From: Ralstonia insidiosa
GTDB taxonomy: Bacteria > Pseudomonadota > Gammaproteobacteria > Burkholderiales > Burkholderiaceae
Direction of reading: 5' to 3'
Length of the DNA: 64,000 nt
Assembly (NCBI RefSeq): GCF_008801405.1
Contig: NZ_VZPV01000002.1
Span: 434,001 to 498,000, forward strand
In this document: one piece after another, positions 1-8,430 of the stretch
Layout: each line of letters opens with the position of its first letter
Numbering within the stretch: position 1 is the stretch's first letter
Translations under genes and position numbers: made by a program
The notes under the pieces: model-generated
What the model saw: the letters and a program-made list of their open reading frames with translations, nothing else
What the model was told of the DNA's origin: nothing
Databases searched by the model: none

Positions 1-356
1 AACAATCCGGCAATCCACCGCCGTTGCACATCACCGCGTTGAAGTTGGCGCTGGAACGCGCCAGCACGGCGGATTCAGTCGATGCCGATGTCGATGCCGA
101 CATCGCACTCGACGCCACCGCCGACGATTTCACCACGGCCGCCACGGCCTATACCGCCGCCGCGCCGCTGCCACTCACCATCGTGCCGATGGAAGACCTG
201 CTCGGCCTGGTGGAGCAGCCGAACCTGCCCAGCACCGTCCATACGCATCCCAACTGGCGCCGCCGACAACCGGGGCCCGCAGACACGGTGCTGGATAACC
301 CCACCGTGCAAACCCGCCTGACGGCGCTGGTCCGCGCCGGCAACAACATCGCCTAA
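1..356 (+). CDS. malQ: 4-alpha-glucanotransferase (amylomaltase), C-terminal part
   Basis: This is the 3' end of a gene cut by the window edge; codons run from base 3 and 117 residues remain. Amylomaltase (GH77) transfers alpha-1,4-glucan segments during maltodextrin or glycogen metabolism in the cytoplasm. The tail contains the family's C-terminal block 'EDLLGLVEQPNLP...HPNWRRR', which contributes to the acceptor-site end of the barrel in MalQ proteins. The catalytic Asp/Glu residues lie upstream of the window and cannot be checked. A low-complexity Asp/Ala insertion (VDADVDADIALDATADD) sits before the conserved block, which is unusual but plausible in a GC-rich genome. The identification rests on that terminal motif alone. 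Confidence 0.85.
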   Translation, partial: QSGNPPPLHITALKLALERASTADSVDADVDADIALDATADDFTTAATAYTAAAPLPLTIVPMEDLLGLVEQPNLPSTVHTHPNWRRRQPGPADTVLDNPTVQTRLTALVRAGNNIA

Positions 357-482
357 CGCTTTCCGCACGGGTTAACACCAACTGCATCACCTGATCGGCG
401 GCCCTAGAATTCCTCTATTCATATAGATGACTAGAGCAATGTGCTTTTCAGTACATCGCCCACGTCACTCGGAGGAGACCGC

Positions 483-1730
483 ATGTTCGGCTGGTTCAAA
501 GAGATTTCAAAAGGGGAGAAGCGCACCTTCTGGGCGTGCTTTGGCGGCTGGGCGCTCGATGCGCTCGACGTGCAGATGTTCAGCCTCGTCATTCCCACCA
601 TCATCGCGGCGTGGCATATCGACAAGACCGAGGCCGGGCTGGTGTCGGGCGTCACGCTGGTGGCCTCCGCGCTGGGCGGCTGGATTGCCGGTGCGCTGAC
701 CGACCGCTTCGGCCGGGTGCGCACGCTGCAGATCACGGTGTTGTGGTTTTCCATCGCAACATTCGTCTCGGCGTTTGCGCAGAACTTCGAGCAGTTCCTG
801 GTGCTCAAGGCCATCCAGGGCTTCGGCTTTGGCGGGGAATGGGCAGCAGGCGCCGTGCTGATGGCCGAGAGCATTCGCGCCAGCCACCGCGGCAAGGCCA
901 TGGGTACCGTGCAAAGCGCATGGGCCGTGGGTTGGGGTGCGGCCGTGCTGCTGTACGCGCTCACGTATTCCTTCATCGAGCCGGACCTTGCCTGGCGCGT
1001 GATGTTTGCCGCAGGCCTGTTGCCGGCGCTGCTCATCATCTACATCCGCCGGGGTATTCAGGAACCCGTGCCGGCGGCCAAGCCGGAAGCGAGTGCCAAT
1101 GCCATGCCGGTCTCGCGCTTCCCGCTGCTCGACATCTTCCGCCCACAGGTGCTGCGCATGACGCTGATTGGCGGCCTGCTGGGCGTGGGTGCGCATGGTG
1201 GCTACTACGCGCTGATGACGTGGTTGCCGACGTATCTGAAAACGGAGCGCCACCTGTCTGTGCTCGGCACGGGCGGCTACCTGGCAGTGATCATCTTCGC
1301 GTTCTGGTGCGGCTGCGTGGCCAGCGCCTGGCTGCTGGACGTGATCGGCCGTCGCGGCAACATCCTACTGTTCTCGTGCTGCTGCGTGGTCACGGTGCTG
1401 GTGTACCTGCTGGTGCCGCTGTCTGACGGCGCGATGTTGGTGCTGGGCTTTCCGCTGGGCTTCTTTGCCGCTGGCATTCCGGCCAGCATGGGGGCGCTGT
1501 TCAACGAGCTGTATCCGCATGGCGTGCGCGGCACGGGCGTGGGCTTTTGCTACAACTTTGGCCGTGTAGTGTCTGCCGCCTTCCCGGTGCTGGTGGGCAA
1601 GATGAGCGCATCGATGTCGCTCGGCACGGCCATCGGCATAGATGCGGCCATCGCGTACGCCATCGTCGCCGTGGCCGTGCTGATGCTGCCCGAAACACGC
1701 GGCCGCGATCTCGCCGCCGTGACAGCCTGA
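483..1730 (+). CDS. MFS transporter (sialate/aromatic-acid:proton symporter type)
   Basis: A 415-residue inner-membrane carrier of the major facilitator superfamily with about 12 hydrophobic helices. The first helix carries 'WALDALDVQMFS', close to the D-x-x-D motif of helix 1 in NanT-like and PcaK-like organic-acid/proton symporters, and the loop after helix 2 has the MFS signature 'GALTDRFGRVR'. I chose the ATG at 483 because GGAGGA lies 7 bases upstream; an in-frame codon at 441 would give an extra non-hydrophobic leader without a good ribosome site. A TIM-barrel amidohydrolase follows after 65 bases on the same strand, so the pair probably imports and hydrolyses the same organic acid. The substrate cannot be read from the sequence. 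Confidence 0.85.
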   Translation: MFGWFKEISKGEKRTFWACFGGWALDALDVQMFSLVIPTIIAAWHIDKTEAGLVSGVTLVASALGGWIAGALTDRFGRVRTLQITVLWFSIATFVSAFAQNFEQFLVLKAIQGFGFGGEWAAGAVLMAESIRASHRGKAMGTVQSAWAVGWGAAVLLYALTYSFIEPDLAWRVMFAAGLLPALLIIYIRRGIQEPVPAAKPEASANAMPVSRFPLLDIFRPQVLRMTLIGGLLGVGAHGGYYALMTWLPTYLKTERHLSVLGTGGYLAVIIFAFWCGCVASAWLLDVIGRRGNILLFSCCCVVTVLVYLLVPLSDGAMLVLGFPLGFFAAGIPASMGALFNELYPHGVRGTGVGFCYNFGRVVSAAFPVLVGKMSASMSLGTAIGIDAAIAYAIVAVAVLMLPETRGRDLAAVTA

Positions 1731-1795
1731 GCCCTGATCTTCCAGAACAACACCATGTGCCCGACGCTCTTCATCCGTCGCCACCAGGAGACCCC

Positions 1796-2725
1796 ATGCC
1801 CACACGCCGTGCCTTCAACACCGGGTTGCTTGCCATGCTAGGTTCCACTGCCCTCGCCGGATGCGCCACCACCGGCACGCGTACGACCTCCACAACGAAT
1901 GCCGCGCGCATCACCGGCATCGATACGCACGCCCACGTGTTCGAGCGCGGCTTGCCGCTGGCCAATGCGCGCCGCTATGCGCCGGGCTATGACGCGCCGC
2001 TGTCGGCCTACCTCGCGCAGCTCGACGCGCATGGCCTGTCGAACGGCGTGCTGATCCAGCCGAGCTTTCTGGGCACCGACAACAGCTACCTGCTGGCCGC
2101 ACTCAAACAGGCACCGCAGCGCCTGCGTGGCGTGGCCGTCATCGACCCGTCCGCGCCCGACACCCTGCTCGCGCAGATGAGCACCGAGGGCATCGTCGGC
2201 ATCCGCCTGAACCTGATCGGTGCACCGGACCCGCAGTTGACATCGCCCGTGTGGCAAGCCGCGTTGGCGCATCTGCATGCACTCGACTGGCATGTCGAGT
2301 TGCATGTAGAAGCCCGCCGCCTGCCCACCTTGCTGCCGCCGCTGCTGGAAGCCCAGGTGAACGTGGTGGTCGACCACTTCGGCCGCCCCGAGCCCACCCT
2401 GGGCGTGGACGACCCTGGCTTTGGCGCGTTGCTCGCCGCCGGCCGCACGCGCCGCGTGTGGGTGAAGATTTCGGGGGCTTACCGTAACGGCGGCAATGGC
2501 GACAATGGCCGCGGTGAAGCCATCGCCGTGGCCGCCATGCCGCGCCTGAAGGATTCGCTGGGACTGGACCGTCTGGTCTGGGGCAGCGACTGGCCGCACA
2601 CGCAATTCGAATCGCACATCACCTACGACAAGATGTGGGCCTTTGTTGACGTGCTGTTGCCCAACGCGGCAGATCGCAAGCAGGTGCTGGTCGACACGCC
2701 CGCGAAGCTGTTCCGCTTCGTCTAA
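1796..2725 (+). CDS. Exported amidohydrolase 2 family protein (LigI/PDC-lactonase-like)
   Basis: A 309-residue metal-dependent hydrolase with an amidohydrolase-2 TIM barrel. The N-terminal 'HAH' metal motif (residues 44-46) and the C-terminal 'WGSDWPHTQF' with its conserved Asp are visible, as is the mid-barrel 'VVDHFGRP'. This resembles 2-pyrone-4,6-dicarboxylate lactonase and related lactone hydrolases. Unusually, the N-terminus reads TRRAF, then a hydrophobic stretch, then 'ALAGC' with Cys23: a twin-arginine signal combined with a lipobox, predicting an exported lipoprotein. The ATG at 1796 is preceded by AGGAGA. It follows the MFS gene by 65 bases, suggesting one catabolic transcription unit. 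Confidence 0.8.
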   Translation: MPTRRAFNTGLLAMLGSTALAGCATTGTRTTSTTNAARITGIDTHAHVFERGLPLANARRYAPGYDAPLSAYLAQLDAHGLSNGVLIQPSFLGTDNSYLLAALKQAPQRLRGVAVIDPSAPDTLLAQMSTEGIVGIRLNLIGAPDPQLTSPVWQAALAHLHALDWHVELHVEARRLPTLLPPLLEAQVNVVVDHFGRPEPTLGVDDPGFGALLAAGRTRRVWVKISGAYRNGGNGDNGRGEAIAVAAMPRLKDSLGLDRLVWGSDWPHTQFESHITYDKMWAFVDVLLPNAADRKQVLVDTPAKLFRFV

Positions 2726-2850
2726 GAGGGCCCTCGCGATACCCGCAGAGCACTCGCGCGATACCCCATTTCGCCAATCGCGAATTTCGCTGCACGGGCC
2801 ACGCTCCTACACTGGCCGCTCCTCGTCCTCACAAGAACACAGGAGCAGCC

Positions 2851-3603
2851 ATGCAGCAGCATCGACTCGTCGACCAGCAGTTCGGCCAGGTGGCCCAGGC
2901 CTATCTGACGAGCGCCGTACATGCCCAGGGCGCCGACCTGGAAGCGCTGGCCGCGCTGGCGCAATCGATGCCGCATGCCAAGGTGCTCGACCTGGGCTGC
3001 GGCGGCGGGCACGTGAGCTTTGCCATGGCGCCGCATGTGGCAGCCCTGGTGGCTGTCGATCTGTCGGAAGACATGCTGGCCGTGGTGGCGGCTGAAGCGG
3101 CCAAGCGCGGTCTCAAGCAACTGCATACGCAGGCCGCCCGCGCGGAAAGTCTGCCTTTCGACGACGGCGCATTCGACATCGTCGCCACGCGCTTCTCCGC
3201 CCACCACTGGTACGACGTACGCGCCGGGTTGGCCGAGGCGCGCCGCGTGCTCAAACCCGGCGGCAAGCTCGTCATTGTCGACATCGTTGCACCGGAAACA
3301 CCGCTGCTCGACACGCTGCTGCAAACTGCCGAGGTCCTGCGCGATGCGTCACACGTGCGCGACTACCGTGTCTCCGAATGGCAGGCCATGCTGACCGATG
3401 CCGGCTTTCAGCCGGGCACGCCGCGCACCTGGAAGCTGACGATGTCCTTTGATACCTGGATTGCCCGCATCCGCACGCCGCAGGTGCGCGCCGATGCCAT
3501 CCGCGACCTGTTCGACCACGCCGCCGATGAAGCCCGCCAGTACTTTGCCGTGGCACCGGACCATTCGTTTGCCATCGACGCGATGATGATCGAAGCGGTC
3601 TAG
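2851..3603 (+). CDS. Class I SAM-dependent methyltransferase (YcgJ/UbiE type)
   Basis: A 250-residue cytoplasmic methyltransferase. Motif I 'VLDLGCGGGHVS' (about residues 44-55), motif II 'VAVDLSEDML' (about 68-77) and post-motif 'ESLPFDDGAFDIVATRFSAHHW' are all present, as is 'EARRVLKPGGKLVIVD'. These define the Methyltransf_11 fold. The acceptor substrate is unknown; relatives methylate quinone precursors or small acids. A ribosome site (AGGAGC) lies 6 bases before the ATG. The gene is followed by a terminator-like hairpin and then by a membrane histidine kinase, so it is probably monocistronic. Confidence 0.8.
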   Translation: MQQHRLVDQQFGQVAQAYLTSAVHAQGADLEALAALAQSMPHAKVLDLGCGGGHVSFAMAPHVAALVAVDLSEDMLAVVAAEAAKRGLKQLHTQAARAESLPFDDGAFDIVATRFSAHHWYDVRAGLAEARRVLKPGGKLVIVDIVAPETPLLDTLLQTAEVLRDASHVRDYRVSEWQAMLTDAGFQPGTPRTWKLTMSFDTWIARIRTPQVRADAIRDLFDHAADEARQYFAVAPDHSFAIDAMMIEAV

Positions 3604-3627
3604 TACGTTTTGTTCCATCCGTTGGAG

Positions 3628-3653
3628 GGGGGTCCTTGCAAGGCGCCCTTTTT
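3628..3653 (+). terminator. Candidate intrinsic terminator after the methyltransferase gene
   Basis: Downstream of the methyltransferase stop, GGG and CCTT pair with AAGG and CCC around an internal 2x2 mismatch, immediately followed by five T residues (3649-3653). The stem is imperfect and the apical loop very short, so this is a tentative call. Confidence 0.4.
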
Positions 3654-3793
3654 AGGATTTCGTTTAAGCCAGAATAAAAAAGATGTGACATCGGAACCCG
3701 TGCGCGGAGGCAGAGAAAGACAGTACTCTTGAGGGTCGCCGACAGTCCGTGTCGGTAGTGGTACCCGGCACGTTGCGCCGGCTTCCGACCCAC

Positions 3794-5185
3794 ATGTACG
3801 CCCTCCTCCCTGCCTTCGTCTCGTCGCTGTTCCTGTTCTACGGCGTGTATGTGCTTAGCACACGCGGTCGGACGCGTGCCAGCTTGGCATTCTTCAGCAT
3901 GACCGCGCTTACCAGCCTCTGGCAGGGGCTGTGGGCGTTCCTGTTTCAGACCACCGATGCCGACGTGGCGCATCTCCTGGCAAAACTCGGCTGGATCGCC
4001 ATTCTGATCGTCCCGACGGCGTTCTATCACTTCATGGCAGAAGTCGCTGAGCGGGTGGAAGAGCGCCGCTGGATCATCGCCTCGTACACGCTCAATGCGG
4101 TGCTGATCGCGCTGCTGCTGGGCGGCCATTGGGTGATCGCGGGCGTTTGGCATTTTCCGTTCGGGTTTTATCCGAAGGCGGGCCCGCTTGAGGCCGTTCA
4201 TGTTGCCCAAACCGTAGTATTGGCGCTGCGCAGCGCCTGGCTGCTCTATGCCGCCCAACAACATGCCACCGCAGAAAAGCGCAAACGCCTGTGGGTCTGC
4301 CTGTTTGGTCTTGGGCTCTATAGCCTCTCTGCTGCGGACTACGCGGTCAACTACGGTGTCGCACTCTATCCGCCCGGTGTGATCTTCATTGCCACCAGCC
4401 TTGGCATCATTGCCGTGGGCGTCGTGAAGTTTGACCTGATGCATCCGTATGCACTGGCCGCCACGGTGGCGCACGAAGTCCGCACGCCGCTGGCGACTAT
4501 CCGGCTGCAGGCAAGCGAGATCGCGCGCGCATGGCCCGATCTGTTCCGGGGCTACCAATTGGCTGTCGACAACGGACTGTGCAATGACCGAGAACCGCTT
4601 TCTCCGGCCATGCTCGAGCGCGTGTCGAAACTGGCTGGTGCAATCAGCACAGAAGTTGCCAGCGCACACAGCATTATCGAAATGGCGTTGGCCTCTGTCA
4701 CGCTGGAACGCCTCGACAAGCGCACGTTCAGCGCACATTCGCTGCACGGCTGCGTTGCGATGGCGGTTTCACAATACCCATTTCAACCAGGCGAGCGTGA
4801 GCGAGTTCGCGTCCGCGAGTTCGACGCCGGCTGGCATTTCGTCGGGTCAGATACGTTGCTGATGTATGTGCTATTCAATCTCATCAAGAACGGCCTGCAC
4901 GCCATCCAGATCGCAAGGAAGGGGCAGATCGAAATTTCTGCCCGGCGCGACGGCGATGCCTATGTGCTGGAAGTGCGTGACGATGCGACCGGCATTCCGC
5001 CAAAGGTGCTTCGCCGCATTTTCGACCCGTTCTTTTCCACTAAGCACCATGGCAAGGGGGCAGGCGTGGGCCTGATGTTCTGTCGCCGCGTCATGCATGC
5101 GTTCGGTGGCCGCATTCAATGCGAGTCGGTAGTTGGGGAATACACGCTGTTCTCCATGCGGTTTCCCCAACCCTCAACGATTTAG
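3794..5185 (+). CDS. Membrane sensor histidine kinase, CqsS/PhcS-like (copy 1)
   Basis: A 463-residue sensor kinase. About six to seven hydrophobic helices fill the first 215 residues, with short loops and no extracellular domain. The H-box 'VAHEVRTPL' has phospho-acceptor His227, followed by the helical segment containing 'GYQLAVDNGLC' that is typical of CqsS/PhcS-type kinases. The HATPase shows the N-box 'NLIKNGLHAI', 'RDDATGIP', the F-box 'IFDPFFSTK' and 'GKGAGVGL'. There is no receiver domain and no response regulator nearby. The ATG at 3794 is the Met shared with the paralogue at 5999; a GTG at 3749 is an alternative with a weak GAGGG upstream. Relatives sense diffusible hydrophobic autoinducers; that ligand class is inferred, not shown. 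Confidence 0.8.
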   Translation: MYALLPAFVSSLFLFYGVYVLSTRGRTRASLAFFSMTALTSLWQGLWAFLFQTTDADVAHLLAKLGWIAILIVPTAFYHFMAEVAERVEERRWIIASYTLNAVLIALLLGGHWVIAGVWHFPFGFYPKAGPLEAVHVAQTVVLALRSAWLLYAAQQHATAEKRKRLWVCLFGLGLYSLSAADYAVNYGVALYPPGVIFIATSLGIIAVGVVKFDLMHPYALAATVAHEVRTPLATIRLQASEIARAWPDLFRGYQLAVDNGLCNDREPLSPAMLERVSKLAGAISTEVASAHSIIEMALASVTLERLDKRTFSAHSLHGCVAMAVSQYPFQPGERERVRVREFDAGWHFVGSDTLLMYVLFNLIKNGLHAIQIARKGQIEISARRDGDAYVLEVRDDATGIPPKVLRRIFDPFFSTKHHGKGAGVGLMFCRRVMHAFGGRIQCESVVGEYTLFSMRFPQPSTI

Positions 5186-5205
5186 CAGGGCTTTACGCCA
5201 CAGCG

Positions 5206-5715
5206 TTATGCAGCCATCTGCGCAGGCTCCATCAACTCATACTGCTTGGCGCGCTGCATGATGTGCGCCGGTATGCGTTGGATGTTGCGATCCGTGCTCG
5301 CAATGACAATCTGCTGATACCCCAGCGACACCAGTCGCCCGCCGGACATGAAGCGGAACACCAGATACGCCGAGCAGGACCGAACACGGAACGTATTCAG
5401 ATAGCAGTCGACCCGCTGGAACGGAAACGTTTCCTGCACAAACTCCTGATGCGCCCGCTTTGTGATGAAGATCAGATTGCCGCCCACCAGGTTTGCATCA
5501 ATGCACTCATAAAACCACCGCTCACGCGCCACCCCCTGCCATTCGAAATAGCGGGAAAAATAGGTGTTGGCAAAAGCGTTCGAATCTTTCAAGTACACGT
5601 CGAAAGCATGATGGAAAGTCTGTTGTGCAGAAAATGGCGTGAAAAGATCTGCGCTGCGCAGGTACTGATCAACGACTGCGTCAATGGATTGGCCTGTCGG
5701 CATTGTGTGCTCCAT
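5206..5715 (-). CDS. Hotdog-fold acyl-CoA thioesterase-like protein (4HBT type)
   Basis: A 169-residue protein with the 4-hydroxybenzoyl-CoA thioesterase arrangement: 'KDSNAFANTYFSRYFEWQGVARERWF' near residues 42-67 matches the family's D-x-N-x-x-x-N-x-x-Y-x-x-Y-F-E-W signature, with Asn in place of the usual His in 'NxHxN'. The Asp that assists thioester hydrolysis appears to be Asp43. Such enzymes release acids from acyl-CoA or acyl-ACP in the cytoplasm. The gene is convergent with the first kinase (20 bases between stops) and divergent from the second. Its position between two paralogous kinases that resemble fatty-acyl signal receptors makes a role in signal metabolism an attractive but unproven idea. 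Confidence 0.7.
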   Translation of the reverse strand: MEHTMPTGQSIDAVVDQYLRSADLFTPFSAQQTFHHAFDVYLKDSNAFANTYFSRYFEWQGVARERWFYECIDANLVGGNLIFITKRAHQEFVQETFPFQRVDCYLNTFRVRSCSAYLVFRFMSGGRLVSLGYQQIVIASTDRNIQRIPAHIMQRAKQYELMEPAQMAA

Positions 5716-5785
5716 GAATGGATTGACTGCATGCGGCAGCCACGCATGCGCGGAAACCCGCGCACACCCCCATTCTTGCGACGCT

Positions 5786-5838
5786 TGTTAAGCTTTGTAA
5801 CAGGCAAATTGACTACCCCACGCGATACGCTCTATTTC
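5786..5838 (+). promoter_or_regulatory. Candidate promoter and inverted repeat upstream of the second kinase
   Basis: An inverted repeat TGTTA-N7-TAACA (5786-5802) is followed by TTGACT (5809-5814), an 18-base spacer and TATTTC (5833-5838). This fits a sigma-70 promoter facing the kinase gene at 5999. The leader would be about 155 bases. Motif match only. Confidence 0.35.
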
Positions 5839-5998
5839 TGTTTCGATGCACAACACCTAGTGCGGCAGCCAACCTGATTCAAACAGACCCGTAACAACAC
5901 ACACGACTCCTGCACACGGAAAACCCCACAATTACCGCTTCCGAGAAACGCCGACATTTTGCGTCGTGAATACTGCCTTTTCACCGGCCTCTAATTCC

Positions 5999-7384
5999 AT
6001 GTACGCGCTGTTACCGATCTTTGTTTCCTCGCTCTTCCTGCTCTGCGGCATCCACGTGCTTACGACGCGATGGCAGACGCGAGCGGGCCGGGTATTTTTC
6101 TGCCTGACCGTTCTCATCGGCGTGTGGCAGGGGCTATGGGCGTTCCTGTTTCAGGCGAACGACGTCGACACAGCGCAAATGCTCGCCAAAGCAGGCTGGG
6201 TAGCGATTCTCATATTGCCCACCGCGCTCTACCACTTCGCAACAGAAGTGGCGGAATGCCGGGAGGAGCAACGCTGGTTGACAGCAGCGTACGCGCTGGA
6301 CGCCGTGCTGATTGCCCTCTTGTTGTGCAGCGAACTGGTGATCGCCGGCGTGCGGCATTTCCACTTTGGTTTCTATCCGAAAGCCGGCCCGTTCGAGGCC
6401 GTGCACATCGCACAGACCATTGCGGTGGTATCACGCAGCATGTGGCTGTTGTATGTGGGCCAGAAGAATGCCACCGCTGAAAGGCGCAAACGGTTGCGGA
6501 CGTGTCTGTTTGGCGTTGGGCTGATTTCGCTGTCTGCGGTGGACTACGCGACAAACTATGGCGTTGCGATCTACCCGCCCGGCGTTTTTCCGCTTGCCAT
6601 TGCCCCAGGCACGATCGCTGTGGGCATCATCATGTTTGATCTGATGCGCCCCTACGCGCTCGCCGCCACCGTCGCACACGAAGTACGTACACCGCTGACG
6701 ACCATCCGCTTGCAGGCTGCAGAAATCGCACGCGCGTGGCCCGAACTCTTTCACGGATACCGATTGGCAGTCGAGCACGGCCTATGCCAACCGCCCACGC
6801 ACCCAGGCATGCTGGAGCGCGTGTCCAAACTGGCAGGAACGATCTCGTCCGAGGTTGCTTCTGCGCACGGCGTGATCGACATGGCGCTTGCCTCTGTCAC
6901 GCTGGAGCAACTCGATCGCCGCTCCTTCACTCGGCATTCGCTGCGTGAATGTGTGGATACGGCGCTAGCCCAGTATCCATTCCAATCCGGTGAGCGGGAG
7001 CGCGTGGAGATCCACAATATCCGCCCCGATTGGTACTTCAATGGCTCCGACACCCTGCTCGTCTACGTACTATTCAACCTTCTGAAGAATGCACTGCACG
7101 CCATTCAGATCGCGCGCAAAGGGCATATCGAAATTGCATGCCGGCAAACGGAAGATAGCTACATACTGGAACTGCGTGACAGCGCGACGGGCATTCCGCC
7201 CACGATTCAACGCCGCATCTTCGATCCTTTCTTCTCCACCAAGCAACATGGCAAGGGCTCAGGCGTTGGGTTGACCTTTTGCCGGCGCGTCATGCAAGCA
7301 TTTGACGGCAGCATTCAGTGCGAATCCGTCGTGGGGGAATACGCACTGTTTTCCATGCGGTTTCCCAAAGGGTCGTCAGTCTGA
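5999..7384 (+). CDS. Membrane sensor histidine kinase, CqsS/PhcS-like (copy 2)
   Basis: A 461-residue paralogue of the kinase at 3794, alignable end to end with a single two-residue gap after 'EHGLC' and most positions identical by eye. It has the same multi-helix sensor region (residues 1-215), H-box 'VAHEVRTPL' (His227), N-box 'NLLKNALHAI', 'RDSATGIP', F-box 'IFDPFFSTK' and 'GKGSGVGL'. The conserved GFYPKAGP loop between helices is retained in both copies. No receiver domain or partner regulator is adjacent. The ATG at 5999 matches the start of copy 1; a GTG at 5966 would add 11 residues. The pair looks like a tandem duplication with diverged sensors, suggesting two related signals or heterodimerisation. 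Confidence 0.8.
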   Translation: MYALLPIFVSSLFLLCGIHVLTTRWQTRAGRVFFCLTVLIGVWQGLWAFLFQANDVDTAQMLAKAGWVAILILPTALYHFATEVAECREEQRWLTAAYALDAVLIALLLCSELVIAGVRHFHFGFYPKAGPFEAVHIAQTIAVVSRSMWLLYVGQKNATAERRKRLRTCLFGVGLISLSAVDYATNYGVAIYPPGVFPLAIAPGTIAVGIIMFDLMRPYALAATVAHEVRTPLTTIRLQAAEIARAWPELFHGYRLAVEHGLCQPPTHPGMLERVSKLAGTISSEVASAHGVIDMALASVTLEQLDRRSFTRHSLRECVDTALAQYPFQSGERERVEIHNIRPDWYFNGSDTLLVYVLFNLLKNALHAIQIARKGHIEIACRQTEDSYILELRDSATGIPPTIQRRIFDPFFSTKQHGKGSGVGLTFCRRVMQAFDGSIQCESVVGEYALFSMRFPKGSSV

Positions 7385-7535
7385 CCACTTGTGGTAGCCA
7401 TGCTCAAGAGGGGATCCCTCCTGAAAGACTGTTTGAGATGATTGCCATTTTCACCAACATGGACGGAATTTGTCCTGGATAATGGCACCGCATCAATATA
7501 GCTCCCTGATTCGGACATTCTGATCGCCGAAATAT

Positions 7536-8426
7536 ATGACACGCGCACGTCTTGTTGTACTGGCAGCCTCGGTTGCCCTGCTGGCTACGCCGCTCAGTTG
7601 GGCGAAAAGCTCGGGGTTCAGCTCAAGCTCCAGTTCGAGCTCAAGCAAGTCGTCATCCAGCAGCGCTTCGAGTTCAAGCCGATCCAGCGGATTCGGCTCG
7701 TCCAGTTCATACAGTTCTTCCCGCTCATCTGGTTCATCGGATTCCTCCAGTTCATCCTCTAGCCGGAGCCGGCCATCCGGCTTCAGCTCGGGCGATTCGG
7801 ATGCGCCGAGCCGGTCTGGATCCACAGGATTCGGCAGCAAGCTTTACACTTCGCAGGCCAGCAAGTCGGCGGCAGCGACTTACTCAAACAACACCGCCAA
7901 GACAGATACCGGTGGCACTACTCGCGATACTGGCTACACGGCGAAGAACGCACCAGCTGCTGACAACACATCCTCATCCTACGCAGCTACGCCGTCCTAT
8001 CAGCGGCAAGCACCTCCACCCACCGTTGCGGCGCGCAACAAAAGCGGCATAGCTCTCGGAACTGCCGCCGTCGCGGGCGGCGCAGCGGCGGGATACATGA
8101 TGAGCAGGCCAACCGATGCAGATGCCGCGACAGGCGCACGCCAATCGGTATCCGTGCAATCCGGCGACCCGCTATCCGAAAACACGCAAGCACTCAACGG
8201 CGCCACAGGACAGGTGAGCCACCAACCCCAGTCGGTCGACTCCGCCCAGCCCGCCGAGTCCGCGGCAGTTGCGAACGATAAGCCGGAAGAATCGTCCGGT
8301 AGATTCTGGAATATTTTGGGGATCATAGTCGGGCTGCTTAGCTTTGGATGGGCAGTCCGCAGAGATCACAAACTGAAGGCGAAGCGCAAGTTCGCCTCCG
8401 CACCGAAGACCAACTACCGGTTGTAA
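7536..8426 (+). CDS. Serine-rich exported protein with C-terminal membrane helix
   Basis: A 296-residue protein of unknown function. A signal peptide (residues 1-23, ending LSWAKS) precedes a low-complexity Ser/Gly tract (about 25-95), a Thr/Ala/Ser linker, a Gly/Ala-rich hydrophobic patch near 'GTAAVAGGAAAGYM' and a terminal membrane helix 'WNILGIIVGLLSFGWAV' followed by a basic tail. The serine tract uses mixed AGC, TCC, TCG and AGT codons, so it is not a recent simple repeat expansion. The gene is 4 bases upstream of the DUF2491 gene and probably co-transcribed with it and the PspA-like gene, implying an envelope-associated role. I do not recognise a named family. Confidence 0.75.
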   Translation: MTRARLVVLAASVALLATPLSWAKSSGFSSSSSSSSSKSSSSSASSSSRSSGFGSSSSYSSSRSSGSSDSSSSSSSRSRPSGFSSGDSDAPSRSGSTGFGSKLYTSQASKSAAATYSNNTAKTDTGGTTRDTGYTAKNAPAADNTSSSYAATPSYQRQAPPPTVAARNKSGIALGTAAVAGGAAAGYMMSRPTDADAATGARQSVSVQSGDPLSENTQALNGATGQVSHQPQSVDSAQPAESAAVANDKPEESSGRFWNILGIIVGLLSFGWAVRRDHKLKAKRKFASAPKTNYRL

Positions 8427-8430
8427 CCCC

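Noticed and set aside
3272..4747. 491-residue minus-strand open frame
   Set aside because: Covers the methyltransferase end and the kinase on the opposite strand; no domain and poor start.
3794..7384. Calling this locus phcBSRQ
   Set aside because: No PhcR/PhcQ response regulators are present and the methyltransferase is generic; only the kinase type is similar.
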